The notes beneath the pieces are model-generated. The model saw nothing but the letters and a program-made list of their open reading frames with translations. It did not search any database and was not told where the DNA came from. Shown one piece after another: positions 18,201 through 26,780 of a stretch of 64,000 nt of DNA. A program made the translations under genes and the position numbers. Source of the DNA: Tellurirhabdus bombi (GTDB lineage Bacteria > Bacteroidota > Bacteroidia > Cytophagales > Spirosomataceae); assembly GCF_021484805.1 (NCBI RefSeq), contig NZ_CP090557.1:4538001-4602000 (forward strand), given 5' to 3'. Within the stretch, counting starts at the first letter, position 1, and every line of letters begins with the position of its first letter.

Positions 18201-18392
18201 CCCGGGGAGGGCTTCGCCATTGTCGCCTTTTACGGTTCCGGTAACTGTTATTTCTTGTGCTGACACCCGAAGGCTCGTCTGCGGACGCGCTGTCCCCAGC
18301 GCTAATAGGCTCTGATTCTGACTAACCGCCTGAGTGTGCACAACAAAAGCACTCAGCAAGGCAGTCCCTGCCGTTCGTAGAAAGTTGACCAC
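15213..18392 (-). CDS. SusC/RagA-family TonB-dependent outer-membrane transporter
   Basis: The 1059 residues comprise a signal sequence, a carboxypeptidase-regulatory-like beta-sandwich (about 48-125, TGTVKGDNGEALPGVSIVLKG), a TonB-box/plug region (EVVVVGYGAVKRSDVTGS, then LQGRAAGVDV and IRIRGNRS) and a 22-strand barrel ending STRSIVLGLRFGF. It imports glycan oligomers into the periplasm with the SusD partner downstream. The promoter carries the shared tandem operator about 67-86 nt before the start codon. ATG at 18392 begins MVNFLRTAGTALLSAFVVH, a plausible signal peptide. Confidence 0.95.
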   Translation of the reverse strand: MVNFLRTAGTALLSAFVVHTQAVSQNQSLLALGTARPQTSLRVSAQEITVTGTVKGDNGEALPGVSIVLKGTTTGTTSDVNGRYRISIPDGNGTLVFSFIGYTTQELPVNNRSALDVQLETDTKSLNEVVVVGYGAVKRSDVTGSLASVSSKQIEQVPVQSLSQALQGRAAGVDVATSSFRPGDNPTIRIRGNRSLQASNDPLYVVDGIPAGPGTSIADFNPLDVESVEVLKDASAAAIYGSRGANGVILVTTKRGKAGSVNFNYDGYVGFEGPLTKLENFNASELAEVRREGYRAVNAYSTLYPNPVDDRTLFGADPFGLQSIDMGYEWDNYAQRIPKYRPTTAEEKALYGVDQVPIYNAANVRNTDWADIALRTGITQSHQLSVSGGSEKLRALFSGGYFSQKGIQESQDFNRYNARLNLDYKINNYVSVGASTNLTYSVQNLGVDMYSKALGQLPFAIPYDTTGNYIFLPGGDIGIINPILDPGLVTSERRATRFFGSFYLEAQPIKGLRYRLNFGPDLRSNRTGNFQAGRSSFRQGGTSYARYQQEQRLAYTLENLLYYDKSFGAKHSIGLTLLHSISSNRYEGSDITVSNLPYDSQKFYNVGSTYNANPDGYSTGYSLTKLMSWMGRVNYTLLNKYLFTATARYDGASVLAEGNKWDLFPSFAFAWKLQEESFLKNISAINELKVRVGYGSTGNSAINAYQTGGFLNRTAYIWGDTPAYGYAPATDGLPNPNLKWERTNSINAGIDFGILNNRISGSIDAYQANTRDLIMSRQIPTASGFSSILTNIGATRNSGIELTLSTVNIERPGGFQWKTDWVFMTNKEQIVELSSGKNDLVGNRWFIGQPINVFYDYQFDGIFQNNEADQALIALYKAKAPNSTFAPGKIKVRDMNGDSLINLNDMTILGSTVPKWSGSLTNTFSYKGFEFSFLVFARIGQLMQSNAYRPGLSGRYPFMKVNYWTPTNPSNEFPRPNKNFDIQEFATSMTYPSTSFVRVRSISLSYSVPRDILGRYRINNMNVYVNAVNPFLFTNFKALDPEGGDLSTRSIVLGLRFGF

Positions 18393-18433
18393 GATTTATA
18401 CCGTTAAGTGAATAGATTTTCTCAATTCTATTC

Positions 18434-18478
18434 TAAAATTAAACCTACCTCATGGCCTAACCTTACTGTACTCTTCTG
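18434..18478 (-). promoter_or_regulatory. susC promoter with tandem 10-bp operator
   Basis: On the minus strand CAGAAGAGTA and CAGTAAGGTT (18478-18459) are followed by 17 nt and TAATTTTA (18441-18434), one mismatch from TAnnTTTG. Farther upstream, 18479 to about 18520, the DNA still resembles the region upstream of the second PL11 gene (CTCAATG.TATTTT.TC pattern on the plus strand). Confidence 0.65.
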
Positions 18479-18594
18479 GTCTCAATGATATTTTCTCTAA
18501 AAAATGTTGCAAACTATGCCTTTCTACTGTGAAGAAACTAGTAGACAGACGTTTTGAAAAATGAAAAATTGAAGTAGGTTTTTGGAGTAGCTAC

Positions 18595-18642
18595 AAAAAA
18601 AACAGCCTTGTACCTAAGCGTAGTATGCCAGGTACAAGGCTG
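18595..18642 (-). terminator. Intrinsic terminator after the second PL11 gene
   Basis: A perfect 13-bp stem (18603-18615 with 18630-18642) is followed on the minus strand by eight T. It separates the second PL11 gene from the susC promoter, so susC is not read through from it. Confidence 0.88.
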
Positions 18643-18663
18643 CGATTCAACGGTTCGTTTTTA

Positions 18664-21084
18664 CTAGGGCTTAATCAGCTTCAGCGTTTTCACTTCTTTG
18701 GCTGTACTTACCCGCAAGAGATAAATTCCTGACGGACGCTGGCCTAGTTTCACCTGCTCCGTGTGCTGATTTGTCTTTGCTTCGATTGTCTTAACCACAA
18801 TCGGTAAGCCATTGATATCGGTTAACTGCATTCGGACAGCCTGGCCCTGCACACCACCAATGGTTACGCTAAATTCTTCACTAACCGGGTTTGGATAAAC
18901 CACCGCCGTCAGCCCAGCCGACAGTTCCGCCTTGGAGCTGGCTACCCGCGCATTTTGGTTACAAGCCGGAATCTGGATTTGTCCTTTGTAAGTAACGTAG
19001 CGATTCCCTACTTTTTGGCGCAGCACCAGTCCATAGGTCTTAGTGCTTCCGGGCGCAATGTAGTATTCAGCTTCTGACGTAAAGCTCCGCATGCCGTCGC
19101 CCAGAAATTCCACCAGGGTTCCGTTCCCACCGCTGTACCGGAAAATGATTTTTCCCGTCGCGCAATCGTAGGTTGGTGGTTCGAGCTGCAACGGACGAGT
19201 TATCGTTTCGGCATTGCGGACCGGTGGAGCAGCCATATCGGTACCCAGATAAAAACCTGGATGCGGCGGTTGATTGTAGGCCACATTCTGCCACGCCACG
19301 CTCAGGCGATACTGTGGATCCTGCATTAATGAATAAATGCGCGGGGTATTTTCAGCCGTTGGAATCGTCGTGGTCGTAATAATAAGCTCTGAATTGTTCG
19401 CATTCCGCCAGATCACTTCTTCCCTCCAGTCGCCAAACAAATCGGCACTCAGGCAGGGATTGGCTTTGGTGGTATTATTCCGCTCGGCCCCAAAAGTGGT
19501 GCCCGTCACGAGGCGTTCGGATCGGCTGGTGTTGTAGTTCCATTTGTCGATGGACGTTCCGTCGAGGAGTTCACGGCTCAGGTCGCCATCCCACCAAAGG
19601 CCAAAATTGATGGATGGTTTTGAGGTACTGATCTGTTCGCCTTTTATGGTATACAGCCCTCCTCTGGACGACCATACTTCGTAGCCTTTATGACGCGGAT
19701 CGATATCGGCTGCCATGCCTCGGCCATTATCGCCACTGTTCGGTCCGGGCCCGCCAAAAATAAGTTGTCCCGTGCGCGCATCCCGCAAGTCAAAGGCATT
19801 TGGTCCGTAAAGGCTCGGGGTTTCGTGCGGCTGGTAGACCTCCAAGCCCGGACGATCCGGGTCCATGTCCGACATATGCAGCGCATCGCCGTGGCCGAGG
19901 CCTGTTGTGTATAATCCCTGACCATTGTCATCAATAGCGCAGGCACCATAAATAATTTCATCCTTCCCGTCGCCGTCCACGTCACCAACCGACAAGTTGT
20001 GATTTCCCTGGCCATTGTAGGCGTCATTTGCCGGATTCTGGTAGGTATCAAACGACCAGCGATGCGCCAACTGACCATTCTTAAAATCCCAGGCCGCCAG
20101 GTACGTACGTCCCCGAATACCGCTTTGGCCCGTATAGTAACCACGGGTCATAACCAGACTGGGATGAACCCCATCCAGATACGCAATACAGGCTAGAAAA
20201 CGGTCCATGCGGTTGCCATAGTTGTCGCCCCACACTTCCCGAATCTGGTTAGGTGTTGGATTGTCGCCCGCCGTTGGGTGGCGCTGCGGCAGATACCCCA
20301 CGGTGGTAATTTCGGCGCCGGTCTGGCCATTAAACACCGTCAGGTATTCCGGCCCCGCTAAAATATATCCACTGGCATTCCGGTAGTCGGCGTCAGCGTT
20401 TCCAATTACTTTTCCTTTGCCATCAATGGTACCGTCGGCGGTTTTGCAGGCAATTTCGGCTTTTCCATCGCTGTCCAGGTCATACACCATAAATTGGGTG
20501 TAGTGCGCCCCCGCGCGGATGTTCCGTCCCAGGTCAATGCGCCACAGAAACGTACCATCCAGCCGGTAGGCATCTAGGTACACATTACCCGTCACCCCCG
20601 CCAGCGAATTATCCTGTGCGTTAGAAGGGTCCCATTTTAGAATGATTTCGTATTCACCGTCGCCATCCAGGTCACCAACCGAGGCATCATTAGGGCTATA
20701 GGTATAATTAGGGCCCGGCGCAGGAACTTTAAGCGGAATCCGGAGAATATTTGTTGCCCAGGCTTTCGCTAGTGCGGACCCAGCCTGTTCGACTCCGTTG
20801 ACAACGGGCCGAACGCTGTATTGCCCTTCGACAACCGTCTGATCGGTATAATTCGTAGACTGCGTAATGGGAGTTGCATTGAGTTTGGTCGCACCCCGGT
20901 ATACGTTGAAGGCAACATTAGCGGGATCGGTGGCCAACAGCCGCCAGCCAACATAAACTTGGTCAGGACTAGTTCGGACAGCCACAACGCCCCGGCCCAG
21001 CATTTCCATTTTTCGTTGTGCGTGCAAACGGCTTGTCACGCAGAGTAATCCCAGAAATAAAGCAAAAAGGAGTTGTCTTTTCAT
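18664..21084 (-). CDS. Rhamnogalacturonan lyase PL11 with type IX secretion sorting domain
   Basis: The 806 residues have a signal peptide (MKRQLLFALFLGLLCVTSRLHA), the PL11 N-terminal domain (GRGVVAVRTSPDQVYVGWRL) and the calcium-binding propeller with DLDGDGEYEI, DLDSDGKAEI and DVDGDGKDEI loops. Extra C-terminal sequence follows: a short beta domain (about 640-715) and a type A sorting domain (about 730-806, VVYPNPVSEEFSVTIGG ... LKLIKP). The sorting domain directs it through the type IX system to the cell surface, where it would cut rhamnogalacturonan before SusCD uptake. It has its own operator-bearing promoter and its own terminator. Confidence 0.94.
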   Translation of the reverse strand: MKRQLLFALFLGLLCVTSRLHAQRKMEMLGRGVVAVRTSPDQVYVGWRLLATDPANVAFNVYRGATKLNATPITQSTNYTDQTVVEGQYSVRPVVNGVEQAGSALAKAWATNILRIPLKVPAPGPNYTYSPNDASVGDLDGDGEYEIILKWDPSNAQDNSLAGVTGNVYLDAYRLDGTFLWRIDLGRNIRAGAHYTQFMVYDLDSDGKAEIACKTADGTIDGKGKVIGNADADYRNASGYILAGPEYLTVFNGQTGAEITTVGYLPQRHPTAGDNPTPNQIREVWGDNYGNRMDRFLACIAYLDGVHPSLVMTRGYYTGQSGIRGRTYLAAWDFKNGQLAHRWSFDTYQNPANDAYNGQGNHNLSVGDVDGDGKDEIIYGACAIDDNGQGLYTTGLGHGDALHMSDMDPDRPGLEVYQPHETPSLYGPNAFDLRDARTGQLIFGGPGPNSGDNGRGMAADIDPRHKGYEVWSSRGGLYTIKGEQISTSKPSINFGLWWDGDLSRELLDGTSIDKWNYNTSRSERLVTGTTFGAERNNTTKANPCLSADLFGDWREEVIWRNANNSELIITTTTIPTAENTPRIYSLMQDPQYRLSVAWQNVAYNQPPHPGFYLGTDMAAPPVRNAETITRPLQLEPPTYDCATGKIIFRYSGGNGTLVEFLGDGMRSFTSEAEYYIAPGSTKTYGLVLRQKVGNRYVTYKGQIQIPACNQNARVASSKAELSAGLTAVVYPNPVSEEFSVTIGGVQGQAVRMQLTDINGLPIVVKTIEAKTNQHTEQVKLGQRPSGIYLLRVSTAKEVKTLKLIKP

Positions 21085-21151
21085 ACGTAGTTTGAGTAAA
21101 GGTTGATTAATAGATGGACAGGATTAGGTACTACTTATTCTCCAAATAAAT

Positions 21152-21196
21152 CAAATATATTTTTGTTCGGTTGGGTAGCCTTACTGTACCCTCCTG
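21152..21196 (-). promoter_or_regulatory. Promoter of the second PL11 gene with tandem 10-bp operator
   Basis: On the minus strand CAGGAGGGTA and CAGTAAGGCT (21196-21177) are followed by 17 nt and a perfect -7 box, TATATTTG (21159-21152). This is the best-formed member of the promoter set. Confidence 0.7.
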
Positions 21197-21495
21197 CTCA
21201 ATGCTATTTTTTCAGAAAATATTACCAAACTGGACAGCTAAGTCTCCACCAAACGTTTCCAGGTGGGCTATGGCTGCCTAAAATCAACTGAGCTAATTCA
21301 TGGCGCCAATCAGGCCTGACCGCTGTGAGTGGTCTACCCTGGCAACCGAAATTGCAGGTGCCACCAATTGCGCTGAAAATGAAAATAAATGAACAATTTG
21401 CGGTCAATTGACGTAATTATTACATCGTTTCTCAGTACTTAGCTAGAAAAAAGCGATTTTTGCACGTTACTTGCTCTAATCGTCCTTACCAAAAC
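21197..21495. other. Intergenic stretch between the PL11 gene and the sigma-factor gene
   Basis: No coding frame could be supported. The left part (21197 to about 21237) resembles the region upstream of the susC operator. No clear TAnnTTTG box was found for the sigma-factor gene. Confidence 0.5.
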
Positions 21496-22038
21496 ATGAC
21501 TGACGAGGAACTCCTGCAAAAATACCGTGATCCATCAAGTCGGAATTATGCCTTTAACCTACTGGTTCGAAAGTACCAACAGAAAATATACTGGCATATC
21601 CGAAAAATGGTAATCGATCACGACGATGCTAATGATCTGACGCAGGAGACATTTATTAAAGTCTGGAATAGCCTCGAAAACTTTCGGGGAGATTCTCAGC
21701 TCTATACGTGGATTTACCGAATTGCGACCAATGAATGCCTTAACTTCCTGAATAAGAAGCGCCGCCGCTTCTTCCTGCCCATCGGTGACGTCGAAGGCGA
21801 ACTGATGGAAAAGCTGGAAACCGACCCGGGCGTCGTTGGTGGAGATGAAGTCCAGTTAAAGTTACAGAAGGCTCTTTTGAAGTTACCGGAAAAACAACGA
21901 CTTGTTTTCAACATGAAATATTTCGATGATATGAAGTATGAAGAAATTTCCGAAATTACCGGTACGTCTGTGGGCGCCCTGAAGGCGTCCTATCATTTGG
22001 CAGTTAAAAAAATTGAAGAATATCTGACAAAGGATTAA
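21496..22038 (+). CDS. ECF-type RNA polymerase sigma factor
   Basis: The ATG at 21496 (MTDEELLQKYRD) is chosen over a TTG 12 codons earlier; the product is 180 residues. Sigma region 2 is at about 20-90 (FNLLVRKYQQKIYWHIRKM, DANDLTQETFIKVW, YTWIYRIATNECLNFL). Region 4 is at about 120-175 (KALLKLPEKQRLVFNMKYFD, YEEISEITGTSVGALKASYH). It is followed by a putative membrane anti-sigma and a Spy-like periplasmic protein, so an envelope-stress role is likely. The downstream gene starts 43 bp after the stop. Confidence 0.93.
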   Translation: MTDEELLQKYRDPSSRNYAFNLLVRKYQQKIYWHIRKMVIDHDDANDLTQETFIKVWNSLENFRGDSQLYTWIYRIATNECLNFLNKKRRRFFLPIGDVEGELMEKLETDPGVVGGDEVQLKLQKALLKLPEKQRLVFNMKYFDDMKYEEISEITGTSVGALKASYHLAVKKIEEYLTKD

Positions 22039-22081
22039 ACCCGGAACCTGCCTGCTTGTCAAACCGTTGCAACAATAGATC

Positions 22082-22537
22082 ATGGAACCACGGAAATCAA
22101 TACGGATTGAAGAGTTAGAGCGCGAGCATCCCTTGAGGCAGTTGCCTTATACGGTGCCCGAAGACTATTTCGATAAACTGCCTTCCCAGATTCAGGCGAA
22201 GGCGACACAACGCCCCCAGGAGCGTTCAGTGATTAGCTGGTCCTGGCAACGTTCTGCAACCGCTCTGGCCGGGGCGGGATTGGTGGCGGCTCTGGTGTGG
22301 ATTACGTATCCGCAGAAACAGGAGGCCCTGGGGCCGGATATGCTGAGTGAAGTTAGTAACAAAGCTATTGCCGACTACCTGAGTGAGCAGGATATTTCTG
22401 AATTTGATTTGACTGATGTTCAGGCTAGTACAAAAGCAGCTCCCGGCGATTCGACGCTGCTTCAGTTCCTGGATGTATCGCCCAAATCAATCCAGCAATT
22501 ACTGGAGAGCGAGCCCATTCTGAATGAAACAATTTAA
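22082..22537 (+). CDS. Single-pass membrane protein, putative anti-sigma factor
   Basis: The 151 residues have a charged cytoplasmic N-terminus (about 1-52, with the motif LPYTVPEDYFDKLP common in Bacteroidota proteins next to ECF sigma genes). One membrane helix follows (about 57-76) and then an acidic periplasmic tail. No ZAS zinc motif is visible. The position between an ECF sigma factor and a Spy-like gene supports an anti-sigma role, but this is inferred from context. Confidence 0.65.
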   Translation: MEPRKSIRIEELEREHPLRQLPYTVPEDYFDKLPSQIQAKATQRPQERSVISWSWQRSATALAGAGLVAALVWITYPQKQEALGPDMLSEVSNKAIADYLSEQDISEFDLTDVQASTKAAPGDSTLLQFLDVSPKSIQQLLESEPILNETI

Positions 22538-22572
22538 TAACGAAAACGAATTGGTTTAATAAATAATAAAGT

Positions 22573-22974
22573 ATGAAAAAGGTACTGCACGTAGCGATTT
22601 GGTGCGTTGGCTTATTGCTAACAATACCCGCCGTTGCTCAGAATCAGGATCGTCAGAAAATTGAAAGCGCCAAGATTGGACTGATCACCAATCGGTTGAG
22701 TTTGACAACCGAGCAAGCACCTCAATTCTGGGCCGTTTATAACGAATACAGTGACCGACGCAAAGACGTAACCCGTCGGCTTCGCCAGCCTGGCAAAAAT
22801 GCTATGGAGAGCATTGAAGAGTCAGTTGAATTAAAGCAAAAATTGGTTGATCTGGAAAAGGAATACAACGCCAAATTTTTGAAAGTGATCAGCGCCCAGC
22901 AGCTTCAGGAGTTGCACAAAACGGAGCGCACGTTTAATCAAATGCTGATTGACAAGATCAAGTCGAATGAATAA
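22573..22974 (+). CDS. Spy/CpxP-like periplasmic protein
   Basis: The 133 residues carry a signal peptide (MKKVLHVAIWCVGLLLTIPAVAQ). The mature part is almost entirely helical and charged (IGLITNRLSLTTEQAPQFWAV, YSDRRKDVTRRLRQP, LKQKLVDLEKEYNAKFLKVI). The LTTEQAPQFW segment resembles the LTxxQ repeats of Spy/CpxP. A chaperone or stress-sensor role in the periplasm is likely. It is the last gene of the sigma-factor operon and is followed by a terminator. Confidence 0.75.
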   Translation: MKKVLHVAIWCVGLLLTIPAVAQNQDRQKIESAKIGLITNRLSLTTEQAPQFWAVYNEYSDRRKDVTRRLRQPGKNAMESIEESVELKQKLVDLEKEYNAKFLKVISAQQLQELHKTERTFNQMLIDKIKSNE

Positions 22975-23028
22975 ACGCTTTACATTTTTGTAAATAGCTT
23001 TCACTTAGAACGGTATTCATGTTATTGG

Positions 23029-23063
23029 ACGCCCGGCTGCTACGTAGCCGGGCGTTTTTGTTT
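23029..23063 (+). terminator. Intrinsic terminator after the sigma-factor operon
   Basis: Arms ACGCCCGGCT (23029-23038) and AGCCGGGCGT (23046-23055) form a GC-rich 10-bp stem followed by TTTTGTTTTG. Confidence 0.9.
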
Positions 23064-23131
23064 TGCCTCCTTTAGTTGATAGGCAATGAACGGGATGATT
23101 CTTATCTTTACTCCAATTAAATCACCGTTAA

Positions 23132-26100
23132 TTGCAAAATTCAGTGACTATTTCCGCTCCCTCCTACCAACCCATAAACCGCATTCGCCTAGTCACAGCT
23201 GCCTCCCTGTTCGATGGTCACGACGCCGCGATCAACATCATGCGCCGAATCATGCAGGCTTCGGGCGCTGAAGTGATTCATCTTGGCCACAATCGATCCG
23301 TAGCGGAAATCGTCGATTGTGCGATTCAGGAAGACGTGCAGGGCATTGCCATTACCTCGTACCAGGGCGGGCATCTGGAATATTTCAAATACATCATCGA
23401 TCTGCTGCGCGAGCGCGACGCTTCTCACATTAAGGTGTTTGGCGGCGGCGGCGGCACCATCCACCCCGCCGAAATAGCGGAGCTAGACGCCTACGGGGTG
23501 GCGCGGATTTACTCGCCGGATGATGGTCGGGCAATGGGTTTGCAGGGCATGATTGATGATTTGCTACAGCGCTGCGACTTCCCGACCCAATTAGGCCAGC
23601 TAAACGGCCAACTCAACCAGCTTCCTCAGTCGAAAGATAGCCAACTTATTGGCCGCTTGATTTCGGTGGCCGAAAATGACCCGGGGCAGTACCCTAAAAA
23701 CGAGTTGGCGGCGTTACACCATCCGGCCCCGATTCTGGGTATTACCGGACCGGGGGGCGCAGGGAAATCATCACTGGTTGACGAATTGGTACGTCGATTT
23801 TTATTTCATACCACCGATAAAACCATCGCGATCATCTCGGTTGACCCATCCAAACGCAAAACGGGCGGTGCCTTGCTGGGCGACCGAATTCGCATGAATG
23901 CCATCCATCCAGACATTAGTTTGGGAAGGGTATACATGCGTTCGCTGGCCACCCGGCAATCCAATCTGGCTCTAAGCAAGCACATTCAGGATGCCATCGC
24001 GGTCTGTCAGGCGGCCCAATTTGACCTAGTTATCATTGAAACATCGGGCATCGGCCAGTCGGATACGGAAATTACGGAGCATTCGGATGTTAGTCTTTAT
24101 GTGATGACGGCGGAATACGGAGCCGCCACGCAATTGGAGAAAATTGATATGCTCGATTTCGCGGATGTTATCGCCATCAACAAGTTTGACAAGCGCGGCT
24201 CCCTCGACGCCCTCCGCGATGTTCGGAAGCAATACCGCCGTAATCATACGCTTTGGGAGACTTCCGACGATGCCTTGCCGGTTTTTGGCACCATGGCCTC
24301 GCAGTTCAACGATCCCGGGATGAATGCGTTGTTTACGCAGCTAATGGATATCCTGGAACAAAAAACAGGCCTTTCTTTTTTGAACAAAACTAATAATGAA
24401 CCCAGTACAAATCTAGAAACAACCCAGACCGCAACGACCATCATACCACCGGATCGGGTTCGCTACCTGGCGGAAATTGCCGAGAATAGCGATCAATATG
24501 CTGCCTTTGTTGACGAACAAGTGGCGATTGCCCGGCAGCTTTATCAACTCCAGGGTACTATTTCTTTACTGGAGCAAACCGCCTCTCCTGCACTTACTGA
24601 AGAATTAAAGAAATGCCAAGCTGATTTTGAAAGCCGTCTGCACCACGATTGTCGGCAGTTGCTAAAAAGTTGGCCCGACACCAAAGCCCGATTTGCGGGC
24701 GATACGTTTGAATACCGGGTTCGGGATAAAATAATTAGCCAGCCCCTTTCCTCTATCTCGCTCTCGGGTACGCGGATTCCCAGAATTAGTCTGCCCAGAT
24801 ACGAAGACTGGGGTGATTTACTGCGCTGGTTGTTGACAGAAAACCTGCCGGGCGAATTTCCTTACGCTGCCGGCGTCTTTCCACTCAAGCGCGAAGGCGA
24901 AGACCCTACCCGGATGTTTGCCGGTGAAGGCGGACCCGAGCGTACTAACCGCCGCTTCCATTACGTCTCAAAAGGGTTACCGGCCAAGCGCCTTTCCACC
25001 GCCTTCGACTCGGTGACGCTCTATGGCGAAGACCCCGATTACCGGCCCGATATTTACGGCAAAGTCGGCAATTCCGGCGTAAGCATCTGTACCCTCGATG
25101 ACGCCAAAAAGCTCTACAGCGGCTTTAACCTCTGCCACCCGGCCACGTCAGTATCCATGACCATCAACGGCCCCGCTCCCATGTTGCTGGGCTTTTTTCT
25201 GAACGCGGCTATTGATCAGCAATGCGAGCTTTATTTGCGGAAACAGGGAACTGCGGAAACCCTGAAAAAGGAAGGCGGCCCGACCTATCAGGGTATGCTT
25301 CCCGATGGCAACGATGGACTTGGTTTGCTGCTTCTCGGCACTACGGGCGATAAAGTTCTACCCAGGAATATCTATGAGCAGATCAAGGCGGATACGCTCC
25401 GGCAGGTACGCGGCACGGTTCAGGCGGATATTTTAAAAGAAGATCAGGCGCAAAATACCTGCATTTTCTCCACCGAGTTTGCCCTGCGCATGATGGGCGA
25501 CATCCAACAGTATTTTATTGATAGCCAGGTACGTAATTTTTACTCTGTATCCATTTCTGGCTACCACATTGCCGAAGCCGGAGCCAACCCGATTACGCAA
25601 TTGGCCCTGACGCTGTCGAATGGATTTACCTTTGTGGAATACTACCTGTCGCGCGGCATGCGCATCGACGATTTTGCACCGAACCTGTCGTTTTTCTTTT
25701 CCAATGGCATGGACCCCGAATATTCGGTGCTGGGGCGGGTCGCGCGGCGCATCTGGGCGAAAGCGATGAAGTATAAATACAAAGCCAACGACCGCTCGCA
25801 GAAGCTAAAATACCACATTCAGACTTCGGGGCGCAGTTTGCACGCCCAGGAGATTGCCTTCAACGATATTCGAACCACGCTTCAGGCGTTAATTGCCATC
25901 CTCGACAACTGCAACTCCCTGCATACCAACGCTTATGACGAAGCCATCACAACCCCAACCGAAGAATCGGTGCGCCGGGCCATGGCGATTCAGTTGATCA
26001 TTAATCGGGAATTTGGCCTCGCCAAGGCCGAAAATCCATTACAAGGTTCGTTCGTTATCGAGGAATTGACGGATTTGGTAGAGCAAGCCGTCCTGACCGA

Positions 26101-26509
26101 GTTTCGCAGCTTGAACGAGCGCGGCGGCGTGTTGGGCGCGATGGAACGAATGTACCAGCGCAGCAAGATTCAGGACGAATCGATGGTTTACGAAACGCAA
26201 AAACACAACGGCACTTTACCCATCATTGGCGTCAATACTTTTCTGGACCCTAAAGGCTCACCGACTGTCATTCCAGAAGAAGTGATCCGCTCTACCGCCA
26301 GCGAGAAAAACTACGCCGTTGAGTCGCGCAAAGCATTTCAATTAGCGCATCAGGAAGAGGCCAATATTACCCTAAAGAACCTTCAAGCCATTGTCTTACA
26401 GAATGGAAATACCTTCGAGGCCCTAATGGAAGCTACCAAAGTTTGCTCGCTGGGTCAGTTGTCGCGGGCACTGTATGAAGTAGGCGGCCAATACCGGCGA
26501 AATATGTAG
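23132..26509 (+). CDS. icmF: Fused acyl-CoA mutase with G-protein chaperone (IcmF type)
   Basis: The 1125 residues contain in one chain the cobalamin-binding domain (about 18-148, DGHDAA with the cobalt-ligand His30), a MeaB/ArgK-type GTPase (P-loop GPGGAGKS at 206-213, later NKFDKRGS) and a mutase TIM barrel (about 560-1125, e.g. [20 protein letters not shown] and [14 protein letters not shown]). This order and length are those of IcmF, which interconverts isobutyryl-CoA and butyryl-CoA and repairs itself through its GTPase. The exact substrate was not read from residues. The only start near the domain is a TTG at 23132, directly after an in-frame TAA; a near -7 box (TATCTTTA) lies at 23103-23110. 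Confidence 0.9.
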   Translation: MQNSVTISAPSYQPINRIRLVTAASLFDGHDAAINIMRRIMQASGAEVIHLGHNRSVAEIVDCAIQEDVQGIAITSYQGGHLEYFKYIIDLLRERDASHIKVFGGGGGTIHPAEIAELDAYGVARIYSPDDGRAMGLQGMIDDLLQRCDFPTQLGQLNGQLNQLPQSKDSQLIGRLISVAENDPGQYPKNELAALHHPAPILGITGPGGAGKSSLVDELVRRFLFHTTDKTIAIISVDPSKRKTGGALLGDRIRMNAIHPDISLGRVYMRSLATRQSNLALSKHIQDAIAVCQAAQFDLVIIETSGIGQSDTEITEHSDVSLYVMTAEYGAATQLEKIDMLDFADVIAINKFDKRGSLDALRDVRKQYRRNHTLWETSDDALPVFGTMASQFNDPGMNALFTQLMDILEQKTGLSFLNKTNNEPSTNLETTQTATTIIPPDRVRYLAEIAENSDQYAAFVDEQVAIARQLYQLQGTISLLEQTASPALTEELKKCQADFESRLHHDCRQLLKSWPDTKARFAGDTFEYRVRDKIISQPLSSISLSGTRIPRISLPRYEDWGDLLRWLLTENLPGEFPYAAGVFPLKREGEDPTRMFAGEGGPERTNRRFHYVSKGLPAKRLSTAFDSVTLYGEDPDYRPDIYGKVGNSGVSICTLDDAKKLYSGFNLCHPATSVSMTINGPAPMLLGFFLNAAIDQQCELYLRKQGTAETLKKEGGPTYQGMLPDGNDGLGLLLLGTTGDKVLPRNIYEQIKADTLRQVRGTVQADILKEDQAQNTCIFSTEFALRMMGDIQQYFIDSQVRNFYSVSISGYHIAEAGANPITQLALTLSNGFTFVEYYLSRGMRIDDFAPNLSFFFSNGMDPEYSVLGRVARRIWAKAMKYKYKANDRSQKLKYHIQTSGRSLHAQEIAFNDIRTTLQALIAILDNCNSLHTNAYDEAITTPTEESVRRAMAIQLIINREFGLAKAENPLQGSFVIEELTDLVEQAVLTEFRSLNERGGVLGAMERMYQRSKIQDESMVYETQKHNGTLPIIGVNTFLDPKGSPTVIPEEVIRSTASEKNYAVESRKAFQLAHQEEANITLKNLQAIVLQNGNTFEALMEATKVCSLGQLSRALYEVGGQYRRNM

Positions 26510-26721
26510 GAAGCACGATGAGTCTATACGAAAAATAGATAATTCTTACCGAAGAAGCCTATTCGTTAAGCACTTCTGTACAGTCTGAAACCTACTCTGA
26601 GTTAACGTCGATTTGCCTGATTTGGGCAACCGCCTGGGCGGCGATAGGCTCGAAAACCATTAATTAATGATTAAATTATATAATGATTGTAGTATCTTGT
26701 AAAAGACAGTCTTACTTGCAC

Positions 26722-26751
26722 TTGTTGTCACTAATCGATGACATACTTTTG
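26722..26751 (+). promoter_or_regulatory. Promoter of the GH63-like gene
   Basis: TACTTTTG (26744-26751) matches TAnnTTTG exactly, with TTG at 26722-26724, 19 nt upstream, at the -33 position. The predicted transcript would start just after a GTG at 26751, which supports the ATG at 26781 as the true start. Confidence 0.7.
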
Positions 26752-26780
26752 TGCATTCACGAGAACTTGTACGTAAACGC

